DNA of 64,000 nt, from contig CAJQUN010000043.1 in NCBI GenBank assembly GCA_907163345.1, forward strand, positions 4,639,001-4,703,000, in the 5' to 3' direction. Source of the DNA: Haberlea rhodopensis. Taxonomy: Eukaryota > Streptophyta > Magnoliopsida > Lamiales > Gesneriaceae. A program made the translations under genes and the position numbers. Under the pieces are notes generated by a model, which had not been told where the DNA came from, did not search any database, and was given only the letters and a program-made list of their open reading frames with translations. Each line of letters opens with the position of its first letter. The stretch's first letter is position 1. This document shows, piece after piece, positions 22,069-35,235 of this stretch.

Positions 22069-23200
22069 TCGTTCCCATTCATGCGAGATTTTCCAGAAAT
22101 CTCGAACACCTCAAATCACACCCTTCAAACTACTTCATAATATACATACAATGCCTAAACAAGCATATTAATATCTTCATCATACTTCCATGCATGTATT
22201 AAAATTAAAGGTTCACTCATAACTTAAACCGACATGCATTAAAATTGCCCAACTTTATCAGTGCTCATCCACTTTTTCAGAAAAACAGGGCATCATAATT
22301 TCTACCCAGATTTTCTAGCACTACATTTCATAACAAGAATTCTCACACATAAACCATGCAACATGCTCAAACAATTATGCTAGGGGCTTCATAAAACTTC
22401 TATGTAAGCACTTAAATTCAAGGTTTCATAAAACCTAAGCTAGCATGCATCATAACATCCTCATAAACTTTGAGCTCATCCAAACTTACAGAAAACAGGG
22501 CATCATAACATTACCCAGATTTTCGAACACCTAGTTTCCAAGCTAGGAATCTATCACATAAAACGTATAAAGTGTTCGATCTAATATGCTAGTAGTTACA
22601 TAACACTAACATACAAGCACCCAAACCAAGGTTTCGACCAACCCTTATACTAGCATGCTGAAAACCACTCAACCAAACCCTAACTTAACCAAGCTCCCAG
22701 AAAACAGAGTCATGGATTACCTCACCCTTTTTGCTCCCTTTTTGGCAAGGATTTCTCAACACAATCCACAAGCCAAATCTCCACCTTTCTGCAGCTCTTC
22801 CTGGACGATTTTTGGGGAGAGGAAGGGGAGAGGAAGAAGTGTTTTGGAGGCAATGAGTGAAGCATGGGTGAAGGATGTGATGGGGTATGGGCTGCCAAGT
22901 GGGGGGGGGGGGGGGGGTGGCCGAGTGGCAGGGGTGGGTGATGTGGGTTGGGTGGTCATGTGGTGTTTAATTGTGTCCCGGTAAATAGTACGATGTATTA
23001 AAATATCCTCACTCGATATTTTATAACTTCATTTAAATTAATACATCCTTTAAAACACCCAACATTCCCCCTAAATCATATCATCATATCATAATTATAC
23101 TTCCCCAATTTAAATACACCACAACCCTTAAACATATCATAAATCATCATCATAGCACATAATCATATAATATTTCGGGGGTATTACATTACTCCCCTAC

Positions 23201-26200
23201 TTATAAGATTTCGTCCTCGAAATCCACATGCATCCTCATAATGGAACTAAACATTAAAAACATACCAGAGAATAGTTCCGGATAGTGCTGCACCATATTG
23301 CGTTCCGTCTCCCATGTAGCCTCCTCGACACCCCGACGATCCCACTGAACTTTGACCATCGGTAAAACTTTGCTTCGTAGTCTGCGATCCTCTCGATCCA
23401 GAATTCTTATTGGCCGTTCTATGTAGGACACATCTGAGTCTATCTGAACTTCTGTAGGCTGCAAGACATGAGACGGGTCTGGCTCATACTTCCGTAACAT
23501 AGAGACATGGAAAACATCATGTATGCCAGACAAGGATGGCGGTAGAGCCAAACGATATGCCAAAGTACTGATACGTTGTAAAACTTCATATGGCCCAACA
23601 TACCTCGGAGATAACTTTCCCCGCATCCCAAAACGAACCACACCCCTGAAGGGCGAGATCTTTAAGAAGACCCTGTCTCCTAACTGGAATTCTAGCGGTC
23701 TTCGCCGCTTATTGGCATAGGCCGCTTGCCTATCCTGTGCCGCTTTCATCTTCTAGCATATCAACTTTATCTTACCTTCCATATCCTTGATCATATCCGG
23801 TCCTCCGACCGCTTTGCTAATCAAGTCCTCCCAATACAGCGGTGATCTACATCGTCGTCCATACAGAGCTTCAAAAGGAGCCATTTGAATGCTCGCCTGA
23901 TAACTGTTATTATAGGAGAACTCCACCAGCGGCACTGAATCCTGCCACGGAGTATCAAACTCCAAAATACATGCCCTCAACATGTCCTCGAGCGTCTGAA
24001 TGGTACGCTCTGTTTGGCCGTCTGTCTGAGGGTGATAGGTCGTACTCAGTCTCACCTCTGTGCCCAAAGCTGTCTGGAGACCCTCCCAGAAATGTGAAGT
24101 GAACCTCGGGTCTCTGTCAGACACTATCGAGACTGGAATACCATGCAATCTCACCACATCCCGTATATACATCTGGGCCATCTTCAAGTATGTATAAGAC
24201 ATATTGTAAGGGATGAAATGAGCCGTCTTCGTCAGCCTATCTACGATCACCCAGATCGCGTCAAATCCTGAGGCCGTCCTCGTCAAGTGGGTCACGAAGT
24301 CCATAGATATATGCTCCCACTTCCATTCAGGCACCTCTAAGCTCTTCAGCTCACCACCAGGCTTCTGCCTCTCTGCCTTTACCTGCTGGCAGATCAAACA
24401 TCTTTTAACGAAATTGATCACCTCACGCTTCATGCGTCTCCACCAGAATTGATCGCATAGATCTTTGTACATCTTCTTTCCCCCTGGGTGGATACTGAAC
24501 CGACTACTGTGAGCTCGCTCCAATATTCCTCTACGCAGTTCTGGTGTATCTGGGACTACCCATCGGTTGCCCAGTCTCAAAGAATCATCCTCAGCCACTC
24601 TGAACTTGGATGGCTGACCCTGAAGTACCAATGATGTCCATCTCTGAACCTCACTATCCGACTTCTGGGCCTTCCTGATCGCCTCAAATATATCTGGCTC
24701 CGCCAATAAGGTCGACACTCGCACAGGCGACGTGTCTACATCGAAATCATGCCCAGATGGCAATAAGAAGTCATCAAGGCCGACAAACACATAACATCCT
24801 CTGCAGTACTCTTCACCTTCCGACTTAAGGCCTCTGCTATTAAGTTTGCTTTACCTGGATGGTACTTGATTTCACAATCATAGTCTTTGAGCAAATCCAT
24901 CCACCTTCTTTGCCTCATATTCAACTCTGCCTGAGTGAATAAGAACTTCAGGCTCTTATGGTCCGTATATATAGTGAAAGACGTGCCATACAAGTAATGC
25001 CTCCAGATCTTCAAGGCAAATATGATGGCCACCAGTTCCAAATCATGCACTGGGTACCTAGCTTCGTGTGGCTTCAGCTGCCTCGATGCATAAGCCACCA
25101 CGTGCTTATCTTGCATCAACACACAGCCCAAACCCTGCAGGCGACGCATCCGTATACAAGGCAAACCTCTTATTCTCAGACGGAATCACCAATACAGGCG
25201 CTGTAGTCAAGCGACGCTTCAGTTCTTGAAAACTTTCCTCACAAGCTTCAGACCAAAAGAAGGGGACTCCTTTCTGAGTCAGCTGTGTCAGGGGTTTGGC
25301 AATCTTCGAGAAACCTTCGACGAAACATCGGTAATGACCTGCCAAACCGAGGAAACTCCGTATTTCCGGTACAGAAGTGGGTGCAGCCCACTCTAACACA
25401 GCTTCAATCTTCCTGGGATCCACAGATATCCCATGGCTAGATATGACATGGCCCAAGAATACCACGCTGTCCAACCAGAACTCACAGTTACTAAGCTTTG
25501 CATATAGCTGATGATCCCTAAGGATCTGAAGTACTATCCTCAAGTGCCTTACATGCTCTTCTTCAGTCCGAGAGTTAATAAGTATGTCGTCAATGAAGAC
25601 TATGACGAACTGATCCAAATATGGCTGGAACACTCTGTTCATCAAACTCATGAAGACAGCTGGGGCATTCGTCACCCCAAAAGGCATGACCAGGAATTCA
25701 TAGTGCCCATATCTAGTCCTGAACGCCGTCTTCTGAACATCATCTTCTCTTACTCAAATCTGATGGTACCCCGACCTCAGATCGATCTTACTGTAGAGCC
25801 TCGTACCCTGCAACTGATCGAACAAGTCATCGATCCTCGAAAGTGGATACTTGTTCTTTACTGTAGCTTTATTCAGTTGTCTGTAGTCAATGCATAGACG
25901 CATCGATCCATCTTTCTTCTTAACAAATAAGACAGGCGCACCCCAGGGCGATACGCTAGGGCGTATGTAGCCCTTGTCAAGGAGTTCTTGCAACTGAATC
26001 TTTAACTCCCTTAACTCTGATGGTGCCATCCTATATGGGGCACGAGAAATTGCAGACGTCCCTGGTAGCAGCTCAATCCCAAACTCGACCTCTCTCGTCG
26101 GTGGGAATCCGGGAATTTCCTCCGTAAAGACATCAACAAACTATGCCACTACGGGCACATCCTCAACCTTTAACTCCTTCCTTTCTTCCGTCATATCAAT

Positions 26201-27760
26201 AGCATAGATAAGATATCCTGTATGACCTCGTTCCAATAACTGTGCCATCTTTACAGCAGATATGAACGGAATTTTTGGGCGAGAACCATCCCCAAAGAAT
26301 GTCCACTGTCCCATATCAGACCTGAATCGGACAGTCCTCTGCCTGCAGTCTACCACTGCCTGATACTTGTTCAGAACATCGATGCCCACAATGCAATCGA
26401 AGTCTATCATCCCCAGCACAATCAAATCTGATCTTAACTCATTATCCTCAAAATAAATGAGGCCATCATAGACAATCTGATCCGTAGTCAAACTTCTTCC
26501 AGCGGGGGTCGAGACCATAAGAGGCATGGGCGACGGAGAAGTGCATATGTGGTGCCTTTCAACAAAATTCGTCGACACAAAAGAGTGTGACGCACCTGTG
26601 TCTATCAATATAAGAGCAGGGTGCGTAAATAAAAGACACGTACCCGCTATAACCTCCTCCGGAGCCGCTGTAGCCTGCTCCCTCGTCAAAGCATACACCT
26701 GTCCCTGAGGTGGCCCCGTGGGCTGACCTCCATACTGCCTCGGTGCGAAAGGTGGTCGGTGCTGTGCCGCTCTGTCCGCAGGCCTCCCCGTAGAGTTCTG
26801 CTGTCTTCCCCTGTTGGGACACTGTCGAGCAAAGTGGCCTCTATCGCCACAGACATAGCATCCTACGCAATCCTTTGCCAAATGTGGTTGTCCACAAAGA
26901 GTGCACTGAACTCTTCCAGATCTGTCTCTGAGGTTGTCCTCTCCCTGATGGAGCATCATTCCTACGGTTCCCTTTCCATCGATTCTCGGGCCTCTTGCCA
27001 CTGAATCTCGACGCTGAAGTGTTTCCCCTAGGCTTAAACTGATCACCCCTGGGCTTCAAATTGTCAGAAGTGGATTTCTGAGGGGGTGCTGGAGGTGGCA
27101 CTGCATCAGGATATGCGCCAACTCCCAGTTTGGCTAGTTCAGCTCGTGAAAGCGCATCGTCAAAACAGGCAGGGCCATAGGTAATTACTCTGTCATATAG
27201 TTCCGGCCTCAAGCCCTTCATGAAATTCCTCATCTTCGCTTGAGTGGGTTCGCAGCAATATGGGGCACATATCGCAGTAAGGAACAGTAATGTAGAGCAT
27301 AGTCAGATACAGGCATGGTACCTTGCCTTAAATTGGTAAACTCATCCTCCTTGGCTTGTCTTGCAGTGGCTGAGAAGTAGCGGGTCAGAAACCGCATTCG
27401 GAACATCTTCCAATTTACTTCCTGCCCCAGAGCCTCTTGCTCAATCACGGTGGTCTTCCACCACATCAGTGCCTTCTTGGCCAGCTGAAATTCTGCTAAT
27501 CTGATCCAGGCCGTCTTTGCACAAGGCGCTGCCACAAATATCTGTTCAATCCTCTCCAACCATTCCTCAGCTTTTTCCCCTGATTCAGTTCCTTCGAACA
27601 TCGGGGGTCGGTACATCATAAATTGAGCCAAGCTCAACTCCCCAGGTAGAAACTGTTGTTCAGAGGGTTCTTTGCCCAAGGCTGGTGGTGGTAGTGGATT
27701 CGTACGCCCAGCACTTGCATTTACACTAATGGCGTCACCCACTTCTATATTTGCTGCCAT
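23201..27760 (-). pseudogene. Broken gag-pol of element E
   Basis: All parts of a chromovirus polyprotein can be followed in order: gag (from the ATG at 27760), CCHC zinc knuckle (CYVCGDRGHFARQC), protease (LIDTGAS), reverse transcriptase (CIDYRQLN, FIDD), RNase H, integrase with HHCC finger and DDE residues, and a chromodomain-like end (VQWDRRGVEEATWE). It is interrupted by frame changes near 27230, 26940, 25140 and 24770 and by stops at 26141 (TAG), 25754 (TGA, consistent with CGA decay) and 23753 (TAG). The frame ends at 23201 inside the conserved TTCGAGGACGAAAT tail. No functional protein beyond gag fragments is expected. Confidence 0.93.
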
Positions 27761-27947
27761 GCTGCAACACAAGGGTTAATAACAACACCAAAAGCAGTTC
27801 ATAAAGCACATCGTTAGATAATTAAACATGTTAGCATAACATAGAAACTTCATATGCAACATACATATAAAACATGTTCAAAAGTAAGCACCTAGCCAAC
27901 TTATTGCTAAGGCTACCCTTCACTCATTCCCGAGTTATCTAACCACT

Positions 27948-27959
27948 GCTCTGATACCA
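27948..27959 (-). other. Primer binding site, initiator tRNA-Met (element E)
   Basis: TGGTATCAGAGC on the minus strand, four bases from the LTR end at 27964. Confidence 0.93.
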
Positions 27960-27963
27960 CTAA

Positions 27964-28403
27964 TGTGGGTTCTTCCCACCTTAACAGTGATTAATAGACA
28001 TAAGAAGGACTAATCATGCATTAATAACATCCTAAGGTTCTGGTTGTTACATGAGCTATCAGGATTACAGGCCAAAATAAAAGACTTCAAAAATAAATTC
28101 ATTACACTCCCAAAAGAATGTTCATGTTTAGATTTATACTACTCCTAGAGTAGACACTAATCGAGACTTGATTCCTATACATTCCTGTGTTCCTCGTAGC
28201 TCACTGCCTCAACCCGACCCCTTAGTCCTTTAGTCCAAAAGCATACCTACAGGGACAACACATCATAAGCATATACAATCTCACTTAACATCATAAAACA
28301 TTATGGTAAAAGCATGAAACATTGGTTAAGTAAATATGCTGGTTATTCATTAACTTATTATCGTTGTCCCTGATTCATAATCATGCATATGGGCATCTTA
28401 CCC
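27964..28403 (-). repeat. 5' LTR of element E, inner part
   Basis: The 440 bp next to the primer site match 21022-21460 of the 3' LTR almost base for base. F interrupts it in the first CATCTTA unit; the outer part resumes at 37280. The F target duplication TACCC is at 28399-28403 and 37275-37279. Confidence 0.92.
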
Positions 28404-28964
28404 TGTAAGGACCCTAGTTCCTTAAGTGCGGATTAAAGGCATAAATAGAGCTAATATAAATGATCAGAGTAAAATAATCGTGTTGAGACTATGAGCCTTA
28501 AGAATTACATGCCAAAATGAGGACTATCAATGGATTAGTTACATTCCCAAATCAAATGAATGTTATCAATTATAGCTTTACACTACTCCTAGAGTAGATA
28601 CTATACAAAATTAATCCTGTCCTTCCTTTCTCAAAAGAATTCTTCACAAGCTCACCACCTCAACCCGCTTAGCCCTTCTTATCATGCCAAAAGTGTACCT
28701 ACAAGGACAACCCCCAAACATGAGCAATAATATCATTCATATTCAACACAATATGAATATAAAGCGTAAATGCATAAATCACAATAAAACACTTCCTGTT
28801 TTCCCATGCATTACAAAACGCTTCCAGTTTGGTTGTCCCTGTACCATAACTCATGAGTATAATCAATAGATTATTTAATGGTCTACACATGTCATGACAC
28901 AATACCATCTCATCAATACCAAATACCAGTCACCAATCCCTAGTCTGTCCATCACAATGTATTT

Positions 28965-29155
28965 TAATGCCCCTCGCTTATTTACATATAGGCGGCATAG
29001 AATAACCTCGCTTCAATGGACATGCGGCGCTCCCACCCCTCGCTTAACATTGAGCGGCAAATATTCTTTCCTCGCCCTATATGATAACCACGCTCAAATG
29101 TGACATGCGGCGCTCCCACCCCTCGCTTCACATTTAGCGGAAACAAACCAAATAG
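28965..29155 (-). repeat. GCGAGG/CCGC inverted-repeat array in F 3' LTR
   Basis: On the minus strand AGCGAGG words alternate with CCGCT words about every 30 bp, giving short AGCG...CGCT stems. The 5' LTR copy (35800-35960) has lost about one unit near 35935. Confidence 0.8.
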
Positions 29156-29541
29156 CGGCAAGTATTAAAATCATCAAGGGATGACCACGACTCATGGGAT
29201 GTGCACCAATAACCATCATATGCATATACAAACATCATGCATAATTCAACATGTATTTGCATCCACAATGCATAATCACATATATACTCGCATCCACAAT
29301 GCATAAACAATGAGTATATTAGATACATGTACCGTTGGGTGCCCGTACGTCCTCTACGTACCTTTCCAAAAGTGGAATTGATATGGCTTCACTTCCTTGG
29401 TTGCGTTGCTACCTGGGATGGTCTACACAATCACACAACCCCATATTAGAAGCCAAATAATAGTCCAATACCAAAAATTCGTCAAAAGAAATCATTTTTT
29501 CAAAATTCCACAGCTGTGCGAGCCTCAATTTTTTCTTCGCG

Positions 29542-29678
29542 GCGATCGATCGCCTACCTCATATTTAGCCACTGCCTCTCGGCGATCGGTCGCCCCTTTT
29601 CAGGCGATCGATCGCCTGCCCTGCGATTTGGCTACTGCCCATAGGCGATCGGTCGCCTCTTTTCAGGCGGTCGATCGC
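29542..29678 (-). repeat. Paired CGATCGATCG palindromes in F 3' LTR
   Basis: Dyads of the GCGATCGATCGC type form pairs with 22-bp steps, one member often carrying GGTCGC in place of GATCGC. The sister array at 36322-36531 has more members. Confidence 0.88.
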
Positions 29679-30491
29679 CTCGCACAGACTCGCGATTTTC
29701 ACCATTAAAGCACACCAAAACCTTTCCAAACCATACCAAAACTTCTCCCAACAACCCAACAACAAAATAACATCATAAACCTCCAAAATACACCTCAAAA
29801 CAAGCATAAATCCAACCCTCAATCAAAACAACACCAACCCACAACAAACCCATTTCAAAATCATTCAAAACCATTTCAAAACTAAACCAAACACTATAAA
29901 AATGACATGGAGGCATCCATACCTCTTGGGGACCTCAAATCTCCCAATAAACTTCACAAATCAACTTTTTGCAAGAATTTCTCTTCACCCCTAAGCTCAA
30001 AAACGAAAATGAGGGGGGTAGGGTTTGTGGGAAGTGATTTTGGGGGATTTAGTAAAGTGTTTTGGTACAGGTGGGGGTAGGGGTTTTAAAACAAGTCCAA
30101 TTGTATCCCCACAACTAACATGATGTATTAAACATCCCAACATGATATTTAAAAGGCATTTCACCAAAATGCACCATAATCACAATTAAACTCATGCTTT
30201 ACAATTAATTGCTAACCATGACAAATAAATCATGCTAATAACAATTTTCCCAATATGCACAACATGCACCCTGAAATGCTCTCCCCGGTCACTCTATCAT
30301 GTGACTAAGCATTTCAATACATTAAATAAATCCAGCACATAATCAATTAATTACCACCATAATTAATCATATAAACACAATTAATGCCCAAATTGCAATT
30401 AATTATTTCGGGGATATCACAATACTCCCCTACTTATAAGATTTCGTCCTCGAAATCACATGCACTTACCCCAAAGGGAAACTAAACATAA

Positions 30492-33400
30492 TCACATACC
30501 AGAGAATAGTTCCGGGTAGTGCTGCACCATATGCCGCTCTGTCTCCCACGTAGCCTCCTCGACACCCCTACGATCCCACTGAACCTTGATCATAGGTATC
30601 ACTTTATTCCGAAGTCTACGGTCTGCTCGATCCCGAATTCTGACAGGCCGTTCCACATAAGACACATCGGATTCTAACTGAACCTCAGAAGGCTGCAACA
30701 CATGAATGGATCCGGCTCATACTTCCGCAGCATCGACACATGAAACACATCATGTATACCAGATAAAGAAGGTGGCAGGGCTAGTCGGTAAGCCAAAGTG
30801 CCAATGCGCTGCAGAATCTCGTACGGCCCAACATACCTCGGAGACAGTTTCCGCGCATCCCAAATCGCACAACGCCTCTGAAAGGCGAGATCTTCAAAAA
30901 GACCTTATCTCCCAACTGAAATTACAACGGTCTCCGCCGTTTATTCGCATAAGCTGCCTGTCTGTCCTGGGCTGCTTTCATTTTCTGCCTTATCATCTTT
31001 ATCTTCTCTTCCATCTCCCGAATCAACTCCGGTCCTCCGACCGATTTGCGGTCCAAATCATCCCAACATAAGGGTGATCTACACCGTCTGCCATATAGAG
31101 CTTCAAAAGGAGCCATCTGAATGCTCGCCTTGTAGCTGTTATTATAAGAGAACTCTACCAAGGCTACCGAATCCTGCCAAGAGACATCGAACTCCAATAC
31201 ACAAGCTCTCAACATGTCCTCGAGCGTTTGGATAGTACGCTCGGTCTGGCCATCCGTCTGAGGATGATAAGCAGTGCTCAACCTGACTTCAATTCCCAAG
31301 GCTGACTGAAGACCCTCCCAAAAATGAGATGTGAATCGTGGGTCTCGATCCGACACTATGGAAATAGGGATCCCATGCAATCTCACCACATCTCGAATAT
31401 ACAACTGCGCCATCCTAAAAAAGGTGAAAGTCATGCTATAGGGAATGAAATGAGCCACCTTAGTCAATCGATCCACAATCACCCAAATAGCATCAAAACC
31501 TGAAGCACTCCTCGGCAGGTGAGTCACGAAGTCCATGGAAATGTGTTCCCACTTCCACTTTGGTATCTCTAAGCTTCTCAACTCGCCGCCAGGTCTCTGT
31601 CTCTCTGCCTTAACCTGCTGGCAGATCAAACACCTCTTAACAAAAGTGACGACATCACTCTTCATTCTTTTCCACCAAAACTGACCACGCAGATCTTTAT
31701 ACATCTTCTTTCCGCCTGGGTGGATGCTAAGTCTGCTACTATGCGCTCGCTCCAAGATCCCTTTACGCAACTCCGGCGTACTCGGAACCACCCAACGGCT
31801 ACCCAATCTCAAAGATCCGTCCTCAGCCACTCTGAACTTCGTTGGCTGACCAAGATGTACTAAAGATAACCACCTCTGAACCTCATCATCTGACCTCTGA
31901 GCTCTCCTAAGGTTCTCATAGATATCCGGTTCAGCCAATAAGGTCGATACGTACACTGGTGATGCATCTATGTCAAAATCATAGCCTAGATGGCAATAGG
32001 AGGTCATCATAGCTGACAAATGGATGACGTCCTCAGCAGTACTCCTTACTTTCCGGCTCAAGGCGTCTGCTGTCAAATTAGCTTTCCCGGGATGGTACTC
32101 AATCTCACAATCATAGTCCTTGAGTAAGTCCATCCACCTTCTCTGCCTCATGTTCAGCTTCGCCTGGGTGAATAAAAACTTGAGGCTCTTGTGATCCGTG
32201 TATATGGTAAACGAAGTACCATACAAGTAATGTCTCCAAATTTTCAGGGCGAAGATGATAGCCGCCAATTCCAAATCATGGACTGGGTATCTAGTCTTGT
32301 GCGGCTTCAACTGTCTCGATGCATAAGCTACCACATGCTTATCTTGCATCAGTACACACTCAAGGCCCTGAAGTGATGCATCGGTATACAAAACAAATCT
32401 GGAGTTTTTCGTAGGAATCACTAACACTGGCGCCGTCGTCAAACGGTGTTTCAACTCCTGGAAGCTCTCCTCACAAGCTTCTGACCAAAAGAATGGTACT
32501 CCCTTCTGGGTCAACTGTGTCAACGGCCTGGCAATCTTCGAAAATCCCTCGACAAAGCGTCGATAATAACCGGCCAAACCCAGAAAGCTCCGTGTCTCAG
32601 GTACAGAAGTGGGTGCAACCCACTCCATCACAGCTTCAATCTTCCTGGGATCCACTGATATCCTGCTGCTAGATATGACATGCCCCAGAAATACTACACT
32701 GCTCAACCAAAATTCACACTTGCTGAGCTTGGCATATGACTGGTGATCTCTGAAATCTGGAGCACTGTCCTCAAGTGTTTCACGTGCTCTTCCTCGCTCC
32801 GGGAGTAGATGAGAATGTCGTCAATAAATACAATGACGAACTGATCAAGATACGGCTGAAACACTCTGTTCATCAGTCTCATAAAGACCGCTGGAGCATT
32901 CGTCACGCCGAACGGCATCACTAGGAACTCATAATGTCCATATCGAGTCCGAAATGCTGTCTTCTGCACATCTTCCCCTCTGACTCGAATCTGATGGTAC
33001 CCGGACCTCAAATCAATCTTGCTATAAAGTCTGGTACCTTGCAACTGATCAAACAAGTCATCAATCCTTGGGAGAGGATACTTGTTCTTCACTGTGGCCT
33101 TATTTAGTTGCCGGTAATCGATGCACAACCTCATCGAACCATCCTTCTTCTTCACAAAGAGAACAGGTGCGCCCCATGGCGATACGCTCGGGCCTATATA
33201 TCCCTTGTCAAGGAGCTCCTGCAACTGCTCCTTCAACTCTCTCAACTCCGCCGGTGCCATCCTGTAAGGTGCACGAGAGATAGCAGATGTCCCTGGTAAC
33301 AACTCGATCCCAAACTCAACTTCTCTAGCCGGTGGGAAACCTGGGATCTCTTCTGGGAATACATCAGCAAATTCTGCCACGACTGGTACATCCTCAACTC

Positions 33401-35021
33401 TCAATTCTTTATTCTCCCCAGACGTGTCCACGGCATAGATGAGATAGCCCGTGTGGCCACGTTCCAACAGCTGAGTCATCTTGATTGCTGAAATCAACGG
33501 AATCTTCGCACGAGAACCGTTGCCATAAAAAGTCCACTGAACTCCCAAATCAGATCTGAACCTCACTGTTCTCTGCCGGCAATCTACCACTGCCTGATAT
33601 CTGTTCAGAACATCAATACCCATGATGCAGTCAAAGTCTGACATGCCCAATACAATCAAGTCTGCCTTCAACTCGTTGCCCTCAAAATAAATGAGGCAAT
33701 CTTCCATAAACTGATCGGCAACGACATTTCTTCCAGTGAGTGTCGAGACCATGAGAGGTGTGGGTAAAGAAGACGTGCGCATATGGTGTCTCTCCACAAA
33801 GCCAACAGATACAAAAGAGTGGGAGGCACCTGTATCTATCAAAATAAAAGCAGGGTACGTAAATAAATGACACGTACCGGCGATCACCTCCTCTGGGGCT
33901 GCCTGAGCCTGCTCTTTGGTCAGTGCATACACCTGTCCCTGGGACGGTCCCACTGTCTGACCTCCTGATGGTCGAGGCACAAACTGCTGCCTCTGGTGTA
34001 CTGTCCTGTCATAAAATCTCGGCCTGTTGCCCTGAAACTCTGACTGTCCTCCCCGGGTGGGGTAATACCGAGAGATGTGGCCCATCTTGCCACAGCTATA
34101 ACAGGCAGGGCACTTACTCGAAGAATGTGGTCCTCCACAATTGTCGCACCTTGGCTCCCCCGATCTATTTCCCTGCGTAGACCCTCGGTTGGCGGACCAA
34201 TTGCTCTTCTTGTTCTCCTACTTCTGACCAAAGAATTTCTTCCCACCGAACCGTGAAGATGAAGAGGCACCACGAGGTTTAAATGGCTCTCCCTAGGGCC
34301 TCAAGCTGTCATTAGCTTGCCTCTGCTGTGGCACTTGTGGGGGCACAGCACTAGGGTAAGCTCCAACTCCAATTTCCGCCAGTTCTGCTGTCGTGAGAGC
34401 ATCATCAAAAGAAGTGGGGTTATTGGTGATAACCCGATCAAAGAGCTCCGGTCGCAACCCCTTCATGAAGTTTCTCATCTTGGCGTGTCCATTGGTGGCA
34501 ATGTGGGGAACATACCTCAGCAACGAGGAATAATGCATGGCATAATCTGACACTGTCATGCTCCCTTGTTTCAAACTTGCAAACTCATCCTCCTTCGTCT
34601 GTCTCGCTGCTGCGGAGAAGTACCGGTTCAGAAACCGGGTCCTGAAGAGTGTCCAATCAATCACTGCACCCTGTGCTCTCAGTTCCATTACCGTGCTCCT
34701 CCACCACATCAAAGGTTTCTTGGCTAGCTGAAACTCCGTCAGCCTCAGCCAAGCTGTAACAGCACAAGGAGCCGATACAAATATCTGCTCCAGTCTTTCT
34801 AGACACTCTTCGGCCTCCTCCCCTGATTCTGTTCCCTCAAACCGGGGCGGGTGGTAAGACAGAAACTGAGTCAAGCTAATCTCACCAGGTAGCAATAACT
34901 GAGCCACTGGTTCCATGCCTACAGCTGGTGGAGGTAGAGGGTTTGCCTGACCAATACTAGCATTAACACTCCCCACATCGCCCACCTCTTCATTAAGGTT
35001 CCCCGCATTCATAGCAGCCAT
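30492..35021 (-). pseudogene. Broken gag-pol of element F
   Basis: This is a close relative of the intact frame in G, with the same order gag, CCHC, protease (LIDTGAS), reverse transcriptase (FIDD), RNase H, integrase and chromodomain-like end. The ATG at 35021 follows TTACAG|C, as in G. Stops are at 34293 (TAG), 34218 (TAG, where G has CAG) and 30922 (TAA, where G has GAA). Frame changes lie near 32750 (just after the reverse transcriptase FIDD motif), 30850 and 30710. The protease to reverse-transcriptase part (about 34085-32703) is open, so a partial protein is possible but not a full polyprotein. Confidence 0.95.
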
Positions 35022-35219
35022 GCTGTAATACAAAGGTTAACAACAATTCCAAAACAAATATATATGTTATACTGTTAGATAACATGAATGGTAATAAGCA
35101 TGTTAGTATAATAGGATATACATCAATATGCACCACATGCATAAACATGCTTCAAATGTAAGCACCTAGCCAATCATGCTAAGGCTACCCTTCTCTCGTT
35201 CCCGGGTTCTCTAACCACT

Positions 35220-35231
35220 GCTCTGATACCA
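35220..35231 (-). other. Primer binding site, initiator tRNA-Met (element F)
   Basis: TGGTATCAGAGC on the minus strand, four bases from the LTR end at 35236. Confidence 0.95.
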
Positions 35232-35235
35232 CTAA

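Larger units (their letters stand above)
21022..23188 (-). repeat. 3' LTR of element E (2167 bp)
   Basis: Ends are TGTAATACCC (minus start at 23188) and a terminal CCCCACA at 21022. It contains a G17 run (22901-22917), CGATCGATCG pairs (21965-22068), the donor-like site at 21799 and the CATCTTA inverted-repeat array (21447-21690). About 510 bp (21888-22401), including all the CGATCG sites, are missing from the 5' LTR. The short frame at 22655 is a proline/glycine-rich chance frame over the G run. Confidence 0.9.
28404..30421 (-). repeat. 3' LTR of element F (2018 bp)
   Basis: Minus start TGTGATATCC at 30421, end CCTTACA at 28404. It holds CGATCG palindromes (29542-29678), the donor-like site at 29361 and the GCGAGG/CCGC array (28965-29155). 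A TTTTAAAA stretch near 30086 is in the TATA position. It lacks a 22-bp palindrome unit present in the 5' LTR. No gene is seen. Confidence 0.95.

Noticed and set aside
22655..22984. Glycine/proline-rich frame at 22655 (+) and its mirror at 22756 (-), also at 37977 and 38078
   Set aside because: It spans a G homopolymer of different length in the two LTRs of E (17 and 14), which shifts the frame. Not a gene.
29565..29822. Frames rich in AIDRLKRGDRSP or RRSIASPRRSVA words
   Set aside because: They are translations of the CGATCGATCG palindromes, occur in all frames and strands, and lie in LTRs.
34293..34550. Frames opposite to gag-pol in E, F and G, such as 33923-34180, 43185-43544 and 43976-44788
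   Set aside because: They mirror the coding strand and change with its codon pattern. No domain is recognisable.
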